From Gymnopus androsaceus JB14 (Eukaryota > Basidiomycota > Agaricomycetes > Agaricales > Omphalotaceae), in assembly GCA_009733575.1 (NCBI GenBank), contig ML769414.1, positions 1-64,000 on the forward strand: a stretch of 64,000 nucleotides of DNA, in the 5' to 3' direction. This document shows positions 46,079 through 57,777 of the stretch, in pieces. How positions within the stretch are numbered: the stretch's first letter is position 1; each line of letters starts with the position of its first letter. The position numbers and the translations under genes were made by a program. Under the pieces are notes generated by a model. The model was not told the DNA's origin, made no database searches, and worked only from the letters and a program-made list of their open reading frames with translations.

Positions 46079-46639
46079 TTCCGATTGAGGAAGAGAGCTC
46101 AGTGAGCACCGAAAAAACGAAAATAAGGGACCAAGCCCGGAGAAAAAATCAAGAGAGAGGAGAAGGGGAATGAAAGTAAAGCGAAAGAAAAGGGTATAAA
46201 TGACAAGACCGACCTCTGTATATAATCCATCTTCATGTGCAAACTTCAAAGTGATGGGACGTGCATTCCAATTAATTGAGTAGATTCTAGCGACAAGGGT
46301 GATGCAACCACACGGCGGAGATTGCAGTAGCAGGCACCATCATCCATGATTGTCGTCTTGACTGTCGTTGATTTTCAGAAATTTGCACATAGTAGCGCGC
46401 CTCTGCGGTAGAGCTTGGAAGGTCTCACCTGAAGTACTAGAGCTCGAGAAACAAACATAGCACACCACCAATAATTTGCTTCATCAGACTGGAGCATTTT
46501 GGGAAAAAATTATTTTCAATACAGAATAGAAATGTACTTTTTCGGAGGAATTTCGAAGCTGTTGTGCCTCTATTCCTCAAGTCCAATGAAAGATTCATGG
46601 CACAGAAGCTTATTTTACACTATGGACATTACAAGCATG

Positions 46640-46732
46640 GTCGCTTTGCCGGAGTGGTCTAACGGGATCGCCTGCTACAATGCATCCAGCGGTTGGGCTT
46701 TGCCCGCGTGTGTTCGAATCGCACAGGTGACG
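46640..46732 (+). tRNA. tRNA-Ser(GCU), with 10-nt intron
   Basis: Folds completely by hand: acceptor GTCGCTT/AGGTGAC with G-U pairs; D-stem CCG/CGG around GAGTGGTCTAA; anticodon stem ATCGC/GCGGT; anticodon loop CTGCTA..A with anticodon GCT and a 10-nt intron CAATGCATCC between positions 37 and 38; long variable arm GGGC-TTT-GCCC typical of class II serine tRNA; T-arm GTGTG-TTCGAAT-CGCAC; discriminator G. A TTTT terminator follows at about 46737. Reads AGC/AGU codons. Two degenerate relatives lie at 12.48 and 14.53 kb. Confidence 0.85.
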
Positions 46733-47440
46733 CATCTTTTGCATTGTTTCCTTACGGTTTTAAGCTGCGTTGAAGTACGTGTTTCACCGTTTCTCGATCA
46801 TTTTCTTGCAATTGAGAACTGTATTGGCTACCTCATTTCATGTCTTCCAATATTCCGATGCTTCACAGACGATCCCAGTCGACTATTTTTTTGTAGTGGT
46901 GTAATTAAGTAGAATTAAACCAAACTCAACTACCTATCCTCTAGGTCCACTATGTCCTGGTACTTACACTGAGTCACACTGTTCCACTTAGGCCAGAGGA
47001 AATCAGGCAGCTAGACTCCTGTGAATACTCATGCTGTGTATATATGTACTAGCTGATCTCCCATTTTTTTCTCTTTCTGTTCATGCTTCTACTTCCTCAG
47101 ATCATCCTCACCATAATTAATTGTGAATGTAATTTACCATCAGCGGTTTGGGAATCAACTAGGTGTTCCTCAGGACTTCGCGCGCGTTCAACAGGTTTCT
47201 AAATGTATTATATGTGTGTGTGGATAATGTCCATACACCTTATTTATTCGAATTTATGGATTTATTTGCTTTAATGACAATGAAAAATATTCTGTTAACC
47301 TCAGCGTACTACTAAGTCGTACATTGAGATTAACTAGAATCAGTTTACGGATCTGATTCGTTCATAAGTACATGGTAGCATTGACATTATGTTTATACAA
47401 GGCACTATCGACGAAGTTGTAGATCATTCTGTGATCGATT
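46733..47440. other. intergenic
   Basis: The plus-strand frame 46499-46912 overlaps the tRNA and is a shadow. Nothing else seen. Confidence 0.4.
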
Positions 47441-48994
47441 TCAATCTTCCGGCGACGCCCGCCACAGATGTGTTCTGGCTGTAAACTTGCTTTGATCCTG
47501 CGGACTCTCAATGCTCGAGCCCAGGTCTACTCGAACAAGGATCAGTGTTGGAGCAATTCCCTATGGAATAGTAAGTACCAATGTACAACACAGTTGCCCA
47601 CATACTTTAAACCTACCATAGTCTGAGCTACTATGAGCAGTAATCTGTCAACGTCCATATGGATTTGCAACTCAATTACAAGAGCAACAATTATGGAGAT
47701 CGGGTATAATGCACCAGACTCGATTCTGGAAAAAACCAATGTCAATTCTTTCTCCCCCTAGTCTTGAGGGAAGGAGGAGATATATGTCACCTACATAATT
47801 GCTACCAGCCGGTATATTTGCTTGCTATTAATGCGAGCTTTATTGACCTTGTCAAGCTCTGGATAGCAGTTATTTATCTGACTTAGCCGCCAGATTCTTC
47901 CCGCTGGCGTAATTTGAAAGGTAAATCACTGCAAAATTCTGCTGAACAAGGACCACTACTACTAACCTATGAGTCCAGTTAGGAGGGTATTTGCAAAGAT
48001 GGTGCCTCCAACAAATGCGAATATTATGATTGTTGCAGTTATATTGTCCGGCGAGCCATTTCTCAGTGAGCGGGTCACGGTTGATATGTCACCTTCAATC
48101 TCAAGAACTAGAGAGGCAATTTCTAACCCTGTAATGAATGTCACTTAGCGGTGAGTATGCACACACACTCAACATTTGGAATTCAACTTCTCACCCAAGT
48201 TTATACCACATAAAATTGCAGGGCCAACAATGATGGTCTTTCTAGAGCCCCAGATGAAATAGCAACGGGATAGCTTGGGTTATGAGATTGGGCTTCAATG
48301 TGATTTAGAAATGAGATGAACAGATCACTGACTAATATTGCATCAGCCACAGTACTAGGAATTAATGTTTAGATTCAGCTGTTTTTGCAAGGTTTTAAAA
48401 CTCAGGACACAATGATCTTACTTTGCAACTAAAAAGATACCGTTTGAAGAACATCTAATATCAATAAAATTAGAGTGCGCATTTCAAGAGAGCCTAACCA
48501 AATAAGACTTACGCTAAATACTGAAATAAAGCATAGTGGTTGTCAGGATTGAATGAAGGCTGGCTGGAAACAAGTTCCAGTGTGGCGCTTGAAATAGTGG
48601 ACTGATAAAGTGACAAGGTGGACAGAATCGTTACAATGCTGATAAGCAGATAGAGACAAAGAAGAGAAATTTGGTAAAAATATGGTCTTTTGCGCCTGCG
48701 CTGATGAAGTTGAAGATATATATAGATCCAAACCAGCACTGTATAGGCACCTGGAAATTGCATGTCTTAGCTCAGTTACTTGATAGAATTTTTGAGAGTT
48801 TGACCGTTTACCATAGAACAAAAATGCGAACTGAATATCCCAAAAATATTCGTATGTGAGCACCACACACACAGTAAAAACGCCACTTCATGACTACTCA
48901 CCATTGTCACAACCCAAAACGGTCGTACAACAATCTCCACATACTCAGCTGGCGTAATGAAACCATTTGCAACAGCTGAATGTTCTATGCTCAT
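47441..48994 (-). CDS. orphan 7TM-like membrane protein, member 3 of 4
   Basis: ATG 48994 (MSIEHSAVANGFITPAEYVE). Exons read RPFWVVTM, FAFLFYG, GAYTVLVWIYIYLQLHQRR, ISLLCLYLLISIVTILSTLS, then TVADAIL, CYFIWGSRKTIIVGPAILCG, GLEIASLVLEIEGDISTV, IIIFAFVGGTIFANTLLTGL, GRIWRLSQINN, IYRLVAII, ESGALYPISIIVALVIELQI and GIAPTLILVRVDLG, ending in a short hydrophilic tail at TGA 47441. The GRIW, ESG.LYP and GIAPTLI.VRV signatures match member 2, indicating recent common ancestry. GT-AG introns such as GTGAGT..TATTCAG (48903 onwards) bound the pieces. Intact as far as can be judged. Confidence 0.75.
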
Positions 48995-50417
48995 GACAAT
49001 ATCTTGGGAAGTTGGGATGAGGGTGGACGGAAAGAAAATATTCTGAAATCATTCTTTTCATGATACTTATAATCCTCAGGTATAATTAGTAGCTTGTCAA
49101 TCCTAGATGTGCACTAACCAGTGAAGATGCGATCTTTGTTAAAAGATGATCATGCAATGTGATGTAAAATAGAAGAAAAAGAAAACCTCAATGATAAATA
49201 ACGTAAAATAAGTGCTGCAATATTCTTCCACTCTCTGTGTTGAAGTGACTTCTATGTCAGTGGAATGCAAAGTTGAATAAGTGATCTGAGGACATGGATA
49301 AATATTATTAAAATCATGGAAAACCTTGGATAATGTTACGCCATCTTTGTTTCCAGTGGCACCAAGGATCTGCACCGTAACCATCCTGTATGGCAGATCT
49401 GCGGTATGGCTTAAGCTTTGATATGAGTTGACAGATTTTGGGCTGGGGGGATGTTTGGGGCACTCAGTGGGTATTTGAGTCCAAATAGGTCAAATTGATG
49501 ATTTATTTAACATCTCCTGACATTGCAGCTGATCACGAATATGTAGCATACTTTTCGAAAAATGTTCATTACTGACTTTGTTTACATCCAAACAAAATGA
49601 CCCACTTTGGATGAGCCTAGAGCTCCAATTGCCAATGAGAGGCCATTGTTGTAATACGCTGAGCATAGAATGATGAAGAGCGTTTTCTCAAAAGTATGCT
49701 ACAAATTCGTGATCAGCTATGACCCACTGTAGCTCCCAAAATGGCTTATCATATATGGCCTTTACGAGTGCCCCAAGCTGTCCGGTGACCATCCGTAAGG
49801 CTTAGATAGGGACCCGCATCGACCGTAATTTATACAGTGCGGATCTTTAGACTCTTCTGCCACCATCATCAATCTGCCGGTGTCTGATGAGATGGAAGGG
49901 TGTACTTAGTCAGAGATTCAGGGTGTGATTTATTTCCAAGGACGCAATCCTTTTTCTCTTTTTCAAGCATCATAGCTCCTATATTTTTGAGTACGCTACA
50001 GATCAAACATTTTGCAGGTCTTTAGTATTGGTTTCCTCAAACAGACATTGACAATCTGCTGGACATATATACATAGATTTTTTTGCGTCTATTTGCACCC
50101 GACTACAATGTTGGCAATGTTGGCATGTACTAGCTCAATTTGGAATGCCAGGAAATAATGAGGGTTTCTTCCAGAGACCTTCCACTTTTACACTTGTTTT
50201 GTACTATGTGTCCAAAAAGTCTAGTAGTAGCTGATACTGCTAGAGACCTGCAGGTTGGATCTCATAGTATTTGTTGTCACTATAATCTATGGTATCTTCA
50301 GATGCTGATGTACATATATAAGATTTAGTCATTGGCTGCATCTGTATCTGATAGTTCTTGCTTACTGCCACCCAGCAAAACATAATTCTGAATGCTGGTG
50401 AACTGGCTCCTATATAC
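48995..50417. other. intergenic between 7TM genes 3 and 4
   Basis: A minus-strand frame at 49384-49139 (MVTVQILGATGNKDGVTLSK) has no support beyond openness. A short inverted repeat flanks 49535-49710 (ACTTTTCGAAAAATG versus related CTCAAAAGTATGCTAC sequence, with ATCACGAAT/ATTCGTGAT arms). No gene called. Confidence 0.35.
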
Positions 50418-51709
50418 TCATGGATCCTCATGGATATTGACCATAGTTGACACATGTGGACTGGTTGTCCATATTGTCCTAGCCTCATAGCTTGAGGCCT
50501 TGAAAAGAATGAGAAGGACTATTAAACAGGGGTATATGCACTAGTTGCATTACTTTAGCACTGATTATTAAAGAAACAAATCAAGCATACCGTTATATGT
50601 GGAATGATGGCTGTTATCATGTATTCCATCTCCATGGAAAATATCCCTCTAATATCAAGAATCACAATGATCTATCACAATATGTATTCAATAGGCAGAA
50701 ATTTTGAACTAAAAAGTGGAGACATGCACCCAAAGGAGAGAATACAAGCAACCTGATTCAATCATGAGCAATAGGACTTGTGTAAGATGGTGAATTCTTC
50801 TGCTATCCTCAGCTGCAGTGCCCACAAGTCCCTGATGAAATTTCCTGTGCAAAATAAATTCCTGGTTCGTATATGCAGCAGGAGCATTGAGCTGAGCTTA
50901 CCAAGCTCGAAATGAAATAAAGATTGTTGCAATAATGTTCGTCAATAAAAGTGCCAGAGGAAGAAATATTCTTGAGGTTTCATAGTCCAATGTGAATGCT
51001 TTTTCCAAGTTGAAGCTTGATGCATATATGAATATGATATCCGCAAGTACTGCCCCTGTTCAATTTAGTTGATTAGTCGGTTCCCCTCATCCAGCGTCGT
51101 TGATACTTGCCAAAAGAAAGACAGACACAAAAAATTAATATAATCCGATGTGAAACTGTCCTGTGTTGCAAAATCGACCATGCCCTCCAAACAATCACTA
51201 GGTCACTTAGAAAGAACTGCAGATAAAGTTCAACTTGCTTTTCACCGGAGCAACAATAACAGACTCGCAGTCTCACATTGACTTTCGAAACTATGGCATC
51301 TACCAAAGTAAGAACTTGAGTGACTTCGGGGTGAAAGCTGCCTCCCAATGCGCGGATATCATATGCTATAAAATAGGTCGACATAGCAACATTCACGGTG
51401 TCGAAGATCAGCATAGTGATGATCACGCCAAAAAGGAATCTTCTTCCAGAAGAAAAGTCCTTTCTTTGAGCACTAAAGATAAGTCGACGGCTTAACACTT
51501 CTACCGTTGAGCTTGTTCAGAAAACTCACGCAAGGCAGAATAATGACAGAAGAGCTGTTACAAGGTATGCACCTAATAACTAAATATTAGTACAGTCATA
51601 TTAAGCTCAACGATTCGCTAGTACACTCACCGTAAAGCACGTTTGCACCCGATAAGCCCAGACTTTCTACTTCTAGCAGATAGAGATTATGGCTGGTGGC
51701 ATTTGGCAT
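50418..51709 (-). CDS. orphan 7TM-like membrane protein, member 4 of 4
   Basis: ATG 51709 (MPNATSHNLYLLEVESLGLS). Following exons read LLGAYLVTALLSLFCLA, FLFGVIITMLIFDTVNVAMS, then after a GTGAGA..CTGCAG intron FFLSDLVIVWRAWSILQHRT (the family signature), IILIFCVCLSFG, AVLADIIFIYASSFNLEKAF, RIFLPLALLLTNIIATIFIS, FRAWKFHQGL, TQVLLLMIESGCLYSLL, IIVILDIRGIFSMEMEYMIT and an I.P.-type last helix. The intron after CLSFG starts GCAAGT (51112 downwards) and is a GC-AG intron; no GT donor keeps the frame. The last exon is uncertain: the family-like frame LLILFKASSYEARTIW stops at 50418, while another frame stays open to 50240. Closest in signature to member 1. Confidence 0.7.
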
Positions 51710-52239
51710 GACACAGAGCGGAGAGGAGTCCAATGCGACTCACTTTCAATGAAGCTCTCTTATATTTTGCACAACCGCTTGACCCGGGTTCAGCCAACCA
51801 TCACATGAATGCCATCGAAACGGTTGATCTTGGAAAATGGCACGTAAGGATCGTGCAATACGACCAACCGGTCTATACTAAAATTTATCTCTGGAAATCT
51901 GGTCGGAACCAGTTTATTTGAGCCACGGCAAGAGCCACGGTGATCATAGGTGTAAGATTAGAAATGAGCCTTGGGTTCAAGGGAAACCTCGCATTTTACA
52001 TTGCGTCGAGAAATGTTCTCCGGTATAAAGAAACAATTCCCGTTAGATCTTGGTCGTTACGCTCTTTACGAGTCTTTACGGTCTTTGGACGGCATAACAG
52101 TACCAGTGCTGGCCTAGCCTCAGTCTAGCCTGATGAAAGTACTGCCAGTCATCGGGAACTGCTGCGAGTGTTAGTTTGAGGCAGAGCGTTGATAGCATAC
52201 ATACGAGCGTTGCAACGGGAAGCGTACGAGTGTATATTA
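51710..52239. other. intergenic
   Basis: Only short frames without motifs on either strand. Confidence 0.4.
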
Positions 52240-53218
52240 TCACCATGCGCAGCTGCCAAAATCCGGATCACCCTGCATTAGAATAGGCTTTTCATAATGA
52301 GTGATATGGCCTAGTTGGTTGTAGCGACCGAACTTTGAGATGACACACTGAAGGTAGTGCCACCAAAAGATGCCTGCAGGCGGGTTGAGAGGAGACGTAG
52401 TGGAAGGAGATACTGGGCGCGCATGCAACACATGAACACCATACTGGGGATTTATCGGAGCACCATAGATGTTCAAGGTACGTCCAGTAAAGTCATGGGC
52501 CACATGTTTCTGTCCAGTTAAAATGAGTGCAAAGAGAAAGGGTCGAAAGGCAAAATCGACGTACACAGTTGGTTGGTTTGAGACCAATCCTGTATAAGTT
52601 GAAGCTATAGTCCAAGCCTGGGAGTAACAATGAACGGTGAGACCGGGAGGAGCCGTGTTACTAAATTCCTCGTAAATAAACCGAGACTGTTCGTCACCCA
52701 TCCATTTGGGACATATGTGACTATTTTTTTTCTGCCAGGGCCTCCAACCCGGAGATTTAACCGCCATTTCGTGCTAAAACGTCGGTTTGAATTGTTTTGG
52801 CATCACCCGAAGCGTCTTTAGCTGATTTTTTCTGGCGAAAACTGATTTTGGTGAGGTGAACGGGAAAGGGAACGCGATAATCATACACCAATGCTCTAAG
52901 AGGGTCGCCCGCATTGATAAGACGGCCATTGGAGTCCCAAACCCAGAGCCGCCCACATTTCCGAAAAACACTGTTGTTCCCGATGCACAAGTACAAAAGA
53001 GAGGAGTTTCCCGGTCGCGGTGTCGGCTTGGTTGATGGTTGCCGCTTCTCCTGAGGCAATGGGCTGCACTTCTCCTCTCCGTCAGGATTCCCAGATGTCT
53101 CTGCTGCCCGCAAGATCTCAAACCGATCCTGTCTGCCATGATGAGGGTGATGAGGGTAAGAAATAAGAGCAAATAGTTCATCCCGCGCGCTTACTACACG
53201 AGACTGACACGCCTGCAA
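52240..53218 (-). CDS. unidentified ORFs, possible frameshifted gene
   Basis: Two minus-strand frames overlap by a few bases: 53218-52757 (153 codons, ending ARNGG) and 52767-52240 (175 codons, starting MAVKSPGWRPWQ). A third frame from about 53181 begins with a signal-peptide-like MNYLLLFLTLITLIMADRIG. No intron with good consensus joins them. No domain recognised. It may be a decayed gene. Confidence 0.25.
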
Positions 53219-53339
53219 ACTGGTAGACTTTTCCCTGAGTGGTTAACGTGCACATCAGATACATCCAGCGCTGGGAATATAATTCCAAGTCTCCAGTGGA
53301 ATAGATCCGCAGCCAAAGCGCTCGAACGTTTACCAAGAC

Positions 53340-54360
53340 CCAAAGCGCTGATATTGATTTCTGTGGCGTCCTCGTGTTGTTTCGGTTCTGTCTCTTAAAC
53401 AAGCTGTAAAACGTACTAAGAATACTGTACATATATCTCGAGAAATCGATCTTTTTTTTGTGCTTGGTGCCTTCAAACCTTGGCTGTTCTTTGCAAGTCA
53501 GATACTCGCAAGATACTCGGGAGCTTAGCAAGAGCATGAGATATAATTTCAACAGCTTTTCGTTCAAGTTCTGTGGGTGGTAGCAGCTTGTGGTGTCCAG
53601 TAGGCATGGAGTAGTACATAGAAGTACTTTTGTGGTCACTTTGCGCAGGTACAGTATCGTTAAATCGCGGGACGTTACGCGTTACGACGGACTTACTTTT
53701 TGCAGTAGTAGTGTGTATGCTTTACATTGCAAGTGTAGTTCAACTTTCCCAGTATCAATAAAAACGAGACGTGAGTCCACTACCATCGTTTTTTCTGGAA
53801 ACTTGCAGCCTAGCCGTGGACATCGAAGCAAAATCAAAATATACATGCACATGAGTCTAGATGGGAAATCTGCGCGATAGTGGGATTAAAAAAGTATCAT
53901 GACCACGATTAGGCGCCAGGCAGGAGACTGAAGGAATACCTAGATGGAGCTATTCCCTACTAGATGGAGATAATCCAAGCGGGATTGAACCTGGCCGTGA
54001 TAACACTGGTATTCTTGACCAAGGTGTAATTGAAGCACTGGCTCGTTCAAAGTTCTCTCGGCGAATATTGCGAGCGATCTGTGCGTCCGCGCTACCTCGA
54101 TGAAAAGTATGACAATACTTGGGACAACTTACTGTTACTGATTTCTGTGGCGTCCTCGCCAAAATATCTCATTTAACGAAAGCTGTAGAACGTATTGAGA
54201 ATGGATACAAATGTAGTAAATTAAATTCTCACTGTGAGTCGTGGTGATATCAGGTTGCGCTTGCAATGTCACATTCAAAGATATTCCTGCTACTCAGATT
54301 CGTGGAGTCTCGGAAGCTAGTATAAGATATCATGATACTTCAACAGCTTTTTTCCAGCTA
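53340..54360. repeat. pair of diverged direct repeats, about 230 bp each
   Basis: 53349-53580 and 54130-54360 share GATTTCTGTGGCGTCCTCG, GCTGTA(A/G)AACGTA(C/T)T(A/G)AGAAT, and a TTCAACAGCTTTT phrase in the same order. The sequence between them holds no supported gene. Confidence 0.6.
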
Positions 54361-55423
54361 GTAGAAAGCGTTTTGTGTACATGCGGCGCCGCGGCTTCGT
54401 CTCGATTGGCAAAATTCAAGGTGCGTGATGTATGGGATGCGATACTTGGGGATACTACAATAGCCACCCCAAAGATTGGCAATGGCATCGCTATTCTAAG
54501 TATGGAGCTTTCAAGTTGAACAGGGAAACGTAAATGTTGCGCCTCAAGCTGCCAGGAAAAAGATCATGAGACGACTCGGGCTGCCACTTGAGATTCAGAC
54601 TTGAGCCTTCGGTAATGAGTTTGGATTTAGTCCTAGAGAATAAGTAAAAGTTGTACCCGGGCCTTGGTTTCTTGAATTCCTTGAATTCGTGGCGTTCGTT
54701 GAAGATGAAGAGAGAACAAGCGCTAGGACATTGAGCGCCGATCGCGACTGAATTGATACAGCTTTGAGTCACAGGATACGCGCCTCGAAACTAAATTCTG
54801 ATGCGCATTGCTTCTTTTTCTTCTCTACCAAACGCCCACAGCGCCTCTCTTTATCTTCTCGGATTCTTTCAACCACTTGAAGAACAAGATCTGCCGAGAA
54901 TCCAACAAGAGCCAGAAAACAAAAGACTTGGACTCGGATAACAAAACTCTTGACTAGAGCTTTTTTCGTTGGGCGCCACGTCGTTGATTTCCTTTTGAGA
55001 TAATTTTGTCTTGAAAGAAAGAAGAAGAAAGGTACGTCTTTGTCGAAATCCAAATCGAATAGGATACTGAGATATGATAAAGGGCAACTTCAGCATCTTT
55101 ATCCTCGGAACAAGGCGATTTGACGGATTAAAGGCGACTATCACCAAGTGAGCGCGCGAATTTTGCGTACTAGAGTGAACCTTGTCCTAATGGTACAAAA
55201 ATGTCAGGAGATAAGATTTCTTTCTAAGGAGATCTCCGTATCCAGAAGAAAGGTACCTGCGTCTTTGCTTCGAGTTTTCGTCTTATAATGAGCTCTGAAA
55301 TGTAACTTTGCAGTTCCAAGCTGTCATCCAACGGAACTCGAAAGAAATCTCCATCTCCCTAAGTAAGAGCGCCGGCCGCCCAAGACATCGTTACGCTAAC
55401 GCTGCATCATTCAGGTAATTCAA
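54361..55423. other. upstream region of the DUF6699 gene array
   Basis: Open minus-strand frames here (54491-54772, 54769-55147) show no motifs. The region just 5' of 55424 contains a possible leader intron: GTACCTGCG near 55252 to TTTGCAG near 55313. Confidence 0.35.
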
Positions 55424-57459
55424 ATGGCCGGTAACTGGGGAATAGGAGGCTCAGCATGGGACGACATGCCACGAGGAGTTGAAATACCACATCCCGCTGG
55501 AGCGAGATTCGAAGACGGAGGAGCGGTGAACATGTCTGCGTTTCCAGGTTTGGCAAGCGGAGGCCCTGTGCGCATGCCAGGGTACGTGTTTAGCATTCTT
55601 CCTGGTCTTTATTCATCATTCTGACTCGAACCACGGCAACAGGACACCACATCCTCGACAAGGAGTTGCACCAGGCTGGGAATACCAACTTCCGCCGCCT
55701 CATAGTGCTCCTGGTGCATTCTATCATCCTTCCCTCCCTCATCCTTCTCAAATGCCTACTCCTACATGGGGCTCGGTAACCCCTGCTCGTGAAGATGGAT
55801 TTTCTAGTATGGCATGGAGACCGCCAGAGTACGATCGCCCTTCATCGGTGTATGAGGCCTTTGACCATGGTAGAGGATACGGCGGTCTTCCTTCTCCTAC
55901 AGGCCCTCCTGCCTTGGGTGGTTTCCCCGGCGGGTTTCCTCCCAACCCCGAGCCACTGTCATTTTCAGGACAACCTGTCACGTCTGGAGGATTCTTTTCG
56001 AACGATCGATCGCGCTCGAGGCCTCGAGCGCACTCGCAGTCTAGACATCACGAACGCCCCGCTTGGGGTGGGTCGCAATCTGGACAGTGGGGACGCCCTC
56101 AGGAAGAGACACTTGGGCTTGGACAATGGGGTGATAACAACGATTCATATTTCAATCGTCCCAACCACTATGACGAGGAAGACGAGGAGACTGAAGAAAT
56201 GCGAAGTGCAACAAGACATCTTATGAACCGAATGGATCGAGGACACCAAGATGTTCACCAAGCAGAGGGCACCAATTGGGATTTATTGGATTCTTTCGGT
56301 AATATGGGCATTTCCGAGCCACAGCACCGTTCAAGATCACGACAGCGAGGGCACGAACGAGAGCGGTCCAGGGAACGTGAGTGGGAACGAGGTCGAAAGC
56401 CACACAAATCCGCCATGAAGGCTCTCAGTATACAGCACCATCACCAGCGCGCCAACTCTGCTGATGCTTTTCAGCAATATGAGAGGCTGCAACACAAGTC
56501 TCGGGAAAGAGATCGTCCTCCTATGGGTTTGGCGGCTTATAGTCCGTACGGAAACATGCGTCCTTTAGATGGACATGCGTATACCGACCAAGATCGTATC
56601 TCCCGTCCACGAGATTGGCGCCCCGAATATACGCTCAAAGGAGGTTTGTTTGGGAGGTTGTCAGTGTCGAGAAGGAGAGAAAGGTCAGATGTTATGGGTA
56701 TGTTGTTTCTTCACCTTCATCTCTATTATCTAACATGCTTTCCCTCTAGAAATAACCGACCCAGTGAGACGTAACCCTCACTCTCTCCTGCACCGAATTT
56801 CCTCCTCCCATCCCCCAATGCAAATCGATCTCCGTTACCCCATCCAATCCCAACTCCAAAACATAATTTTCCCTCACCTCCGTCGTCCTCCAACCTCCAT
56901 TGATCTCGCACAAATGGCTACCGAACCTCCTACACCTCACATGCGATTCTTCCACCAACGACTTCCATGGTACATTGATGTTGTATCTGTTTCAGCCTCC
57001 AGCCACCGTGGACGTATGAATGTTGGTGTCGGAATGGGCGTTATGGGACTTACAGTGTATGAAGTCCTCGAAGGCGTATGGAAGGAACTTCAAAGACCCA
57101 TTACGAGTCGAGACTTCTACAACGAAGAAATGGGTGCTGTCATGTCCGCAATGCCAAGCTCACCTTATACCCCTCACTCTCCCTTCCCAGGTGGATTCGC
57201 CAATCCTCCGTCTCCTGGTCGTGCCGGACCACAAACGACCGCTAGAGATCTAGTAACAGTGGCATTTCGCGCGCGGTGTAAAGCCGTTGGGCAGCTATAC
57301 GGAGACCATCCGATGGCTGAGATGGGCCAGGCTGAAGCTGGGGAAATATCGAAAGGGGTGAGGAGGATTGATTGGTTGGGGATGGAAGGGGAGTGGGCAT
57401 GGACGGGGATTGTGAGGAAGGGAGGGATGTGGGAGTTGAAGACGAGGAGGGTTGCTTAG
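55424..57459 (+). CDS. Arg/Ser-rich DUF6699 protein, 640 aa, stand-alone (array copy 1)
   Basis: Exons 55424-55581, 55643-56697 and 56750-57459 join in frame (introns GTACGT..AACAG and GTATGT..CTCTAG) to 640 codons plus TAG. Residues 1-180 are Gly/Pro-rich; about 195-215 has SRSRPRAHSQSRHHER; then an acidic DEEDEETEE stretch; GTNWDLLDSFGNMGISEPQH; and a second RS/RE block (RSRSRQRGHERERSREREWE). The C-terminal exon has MQIDLRYPI.., LPWYIDVVSVSAS, GLTVYEVLEGVWKELQRPIT, ARCKAVGQLYG and GVRRIDWLGMEGEW, the pattern of DUF6699, a fungal domain of unknown function. The RS content suggests nuclear or RNA-associated localisation. It has no kinase, unlike the two downstream copies, and appears intact. 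Confidence 0.85.
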
Positions 57460-57777
57460 CTAGAAATTATCTTTAACTCGGAACACGTTATGTCTGTATC
57501 TACGATGTCGCTGTCCCTCTTTTTCCTGTACTGTATGATTATGTACGTCGACGGCCTTTTCATGTATATCGTTATATTTATGTTTAACGTATTTTACTTC
57601 TGACCACCAATTGCTTATAGTTTGTTGGTTCCTGCAACTTCAACAGCGTCATATGATCGTTTCACAGCTTTCTTCCTCGAGCTCTCTCTGAGCATTTGGG
57701 ACTGATTTTGACACTACTTGGATCAGCGCCTCCAGGTATTGGACTCGAGCAAGGAGCTGATCTTTGCAGAATTTCAA
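57460..57777. other. 3' region of array copy 1, duplicated after copy 2
   Basis: CTAGAAATTATCTTT..AACTCGGAACACGTTATGTCTGTATC and following sequence recurs at 61024-61200, showing that the duplication unit includes the 3' flank. Confidence 0.7.

Noticed and set aside
46499..46912. 137-codon plus-strand ORF
   Set aside because: It runs through an intact tRNA gene and has no splice or domain support.
52240..52767. Carbohydrate-binding-like pattern (TYTG .. DFTGRTLNIYGA)
   Set aside because: The phrase order does not match the fungal proteins in which I know similar wording, and the frame lacks a credible start.
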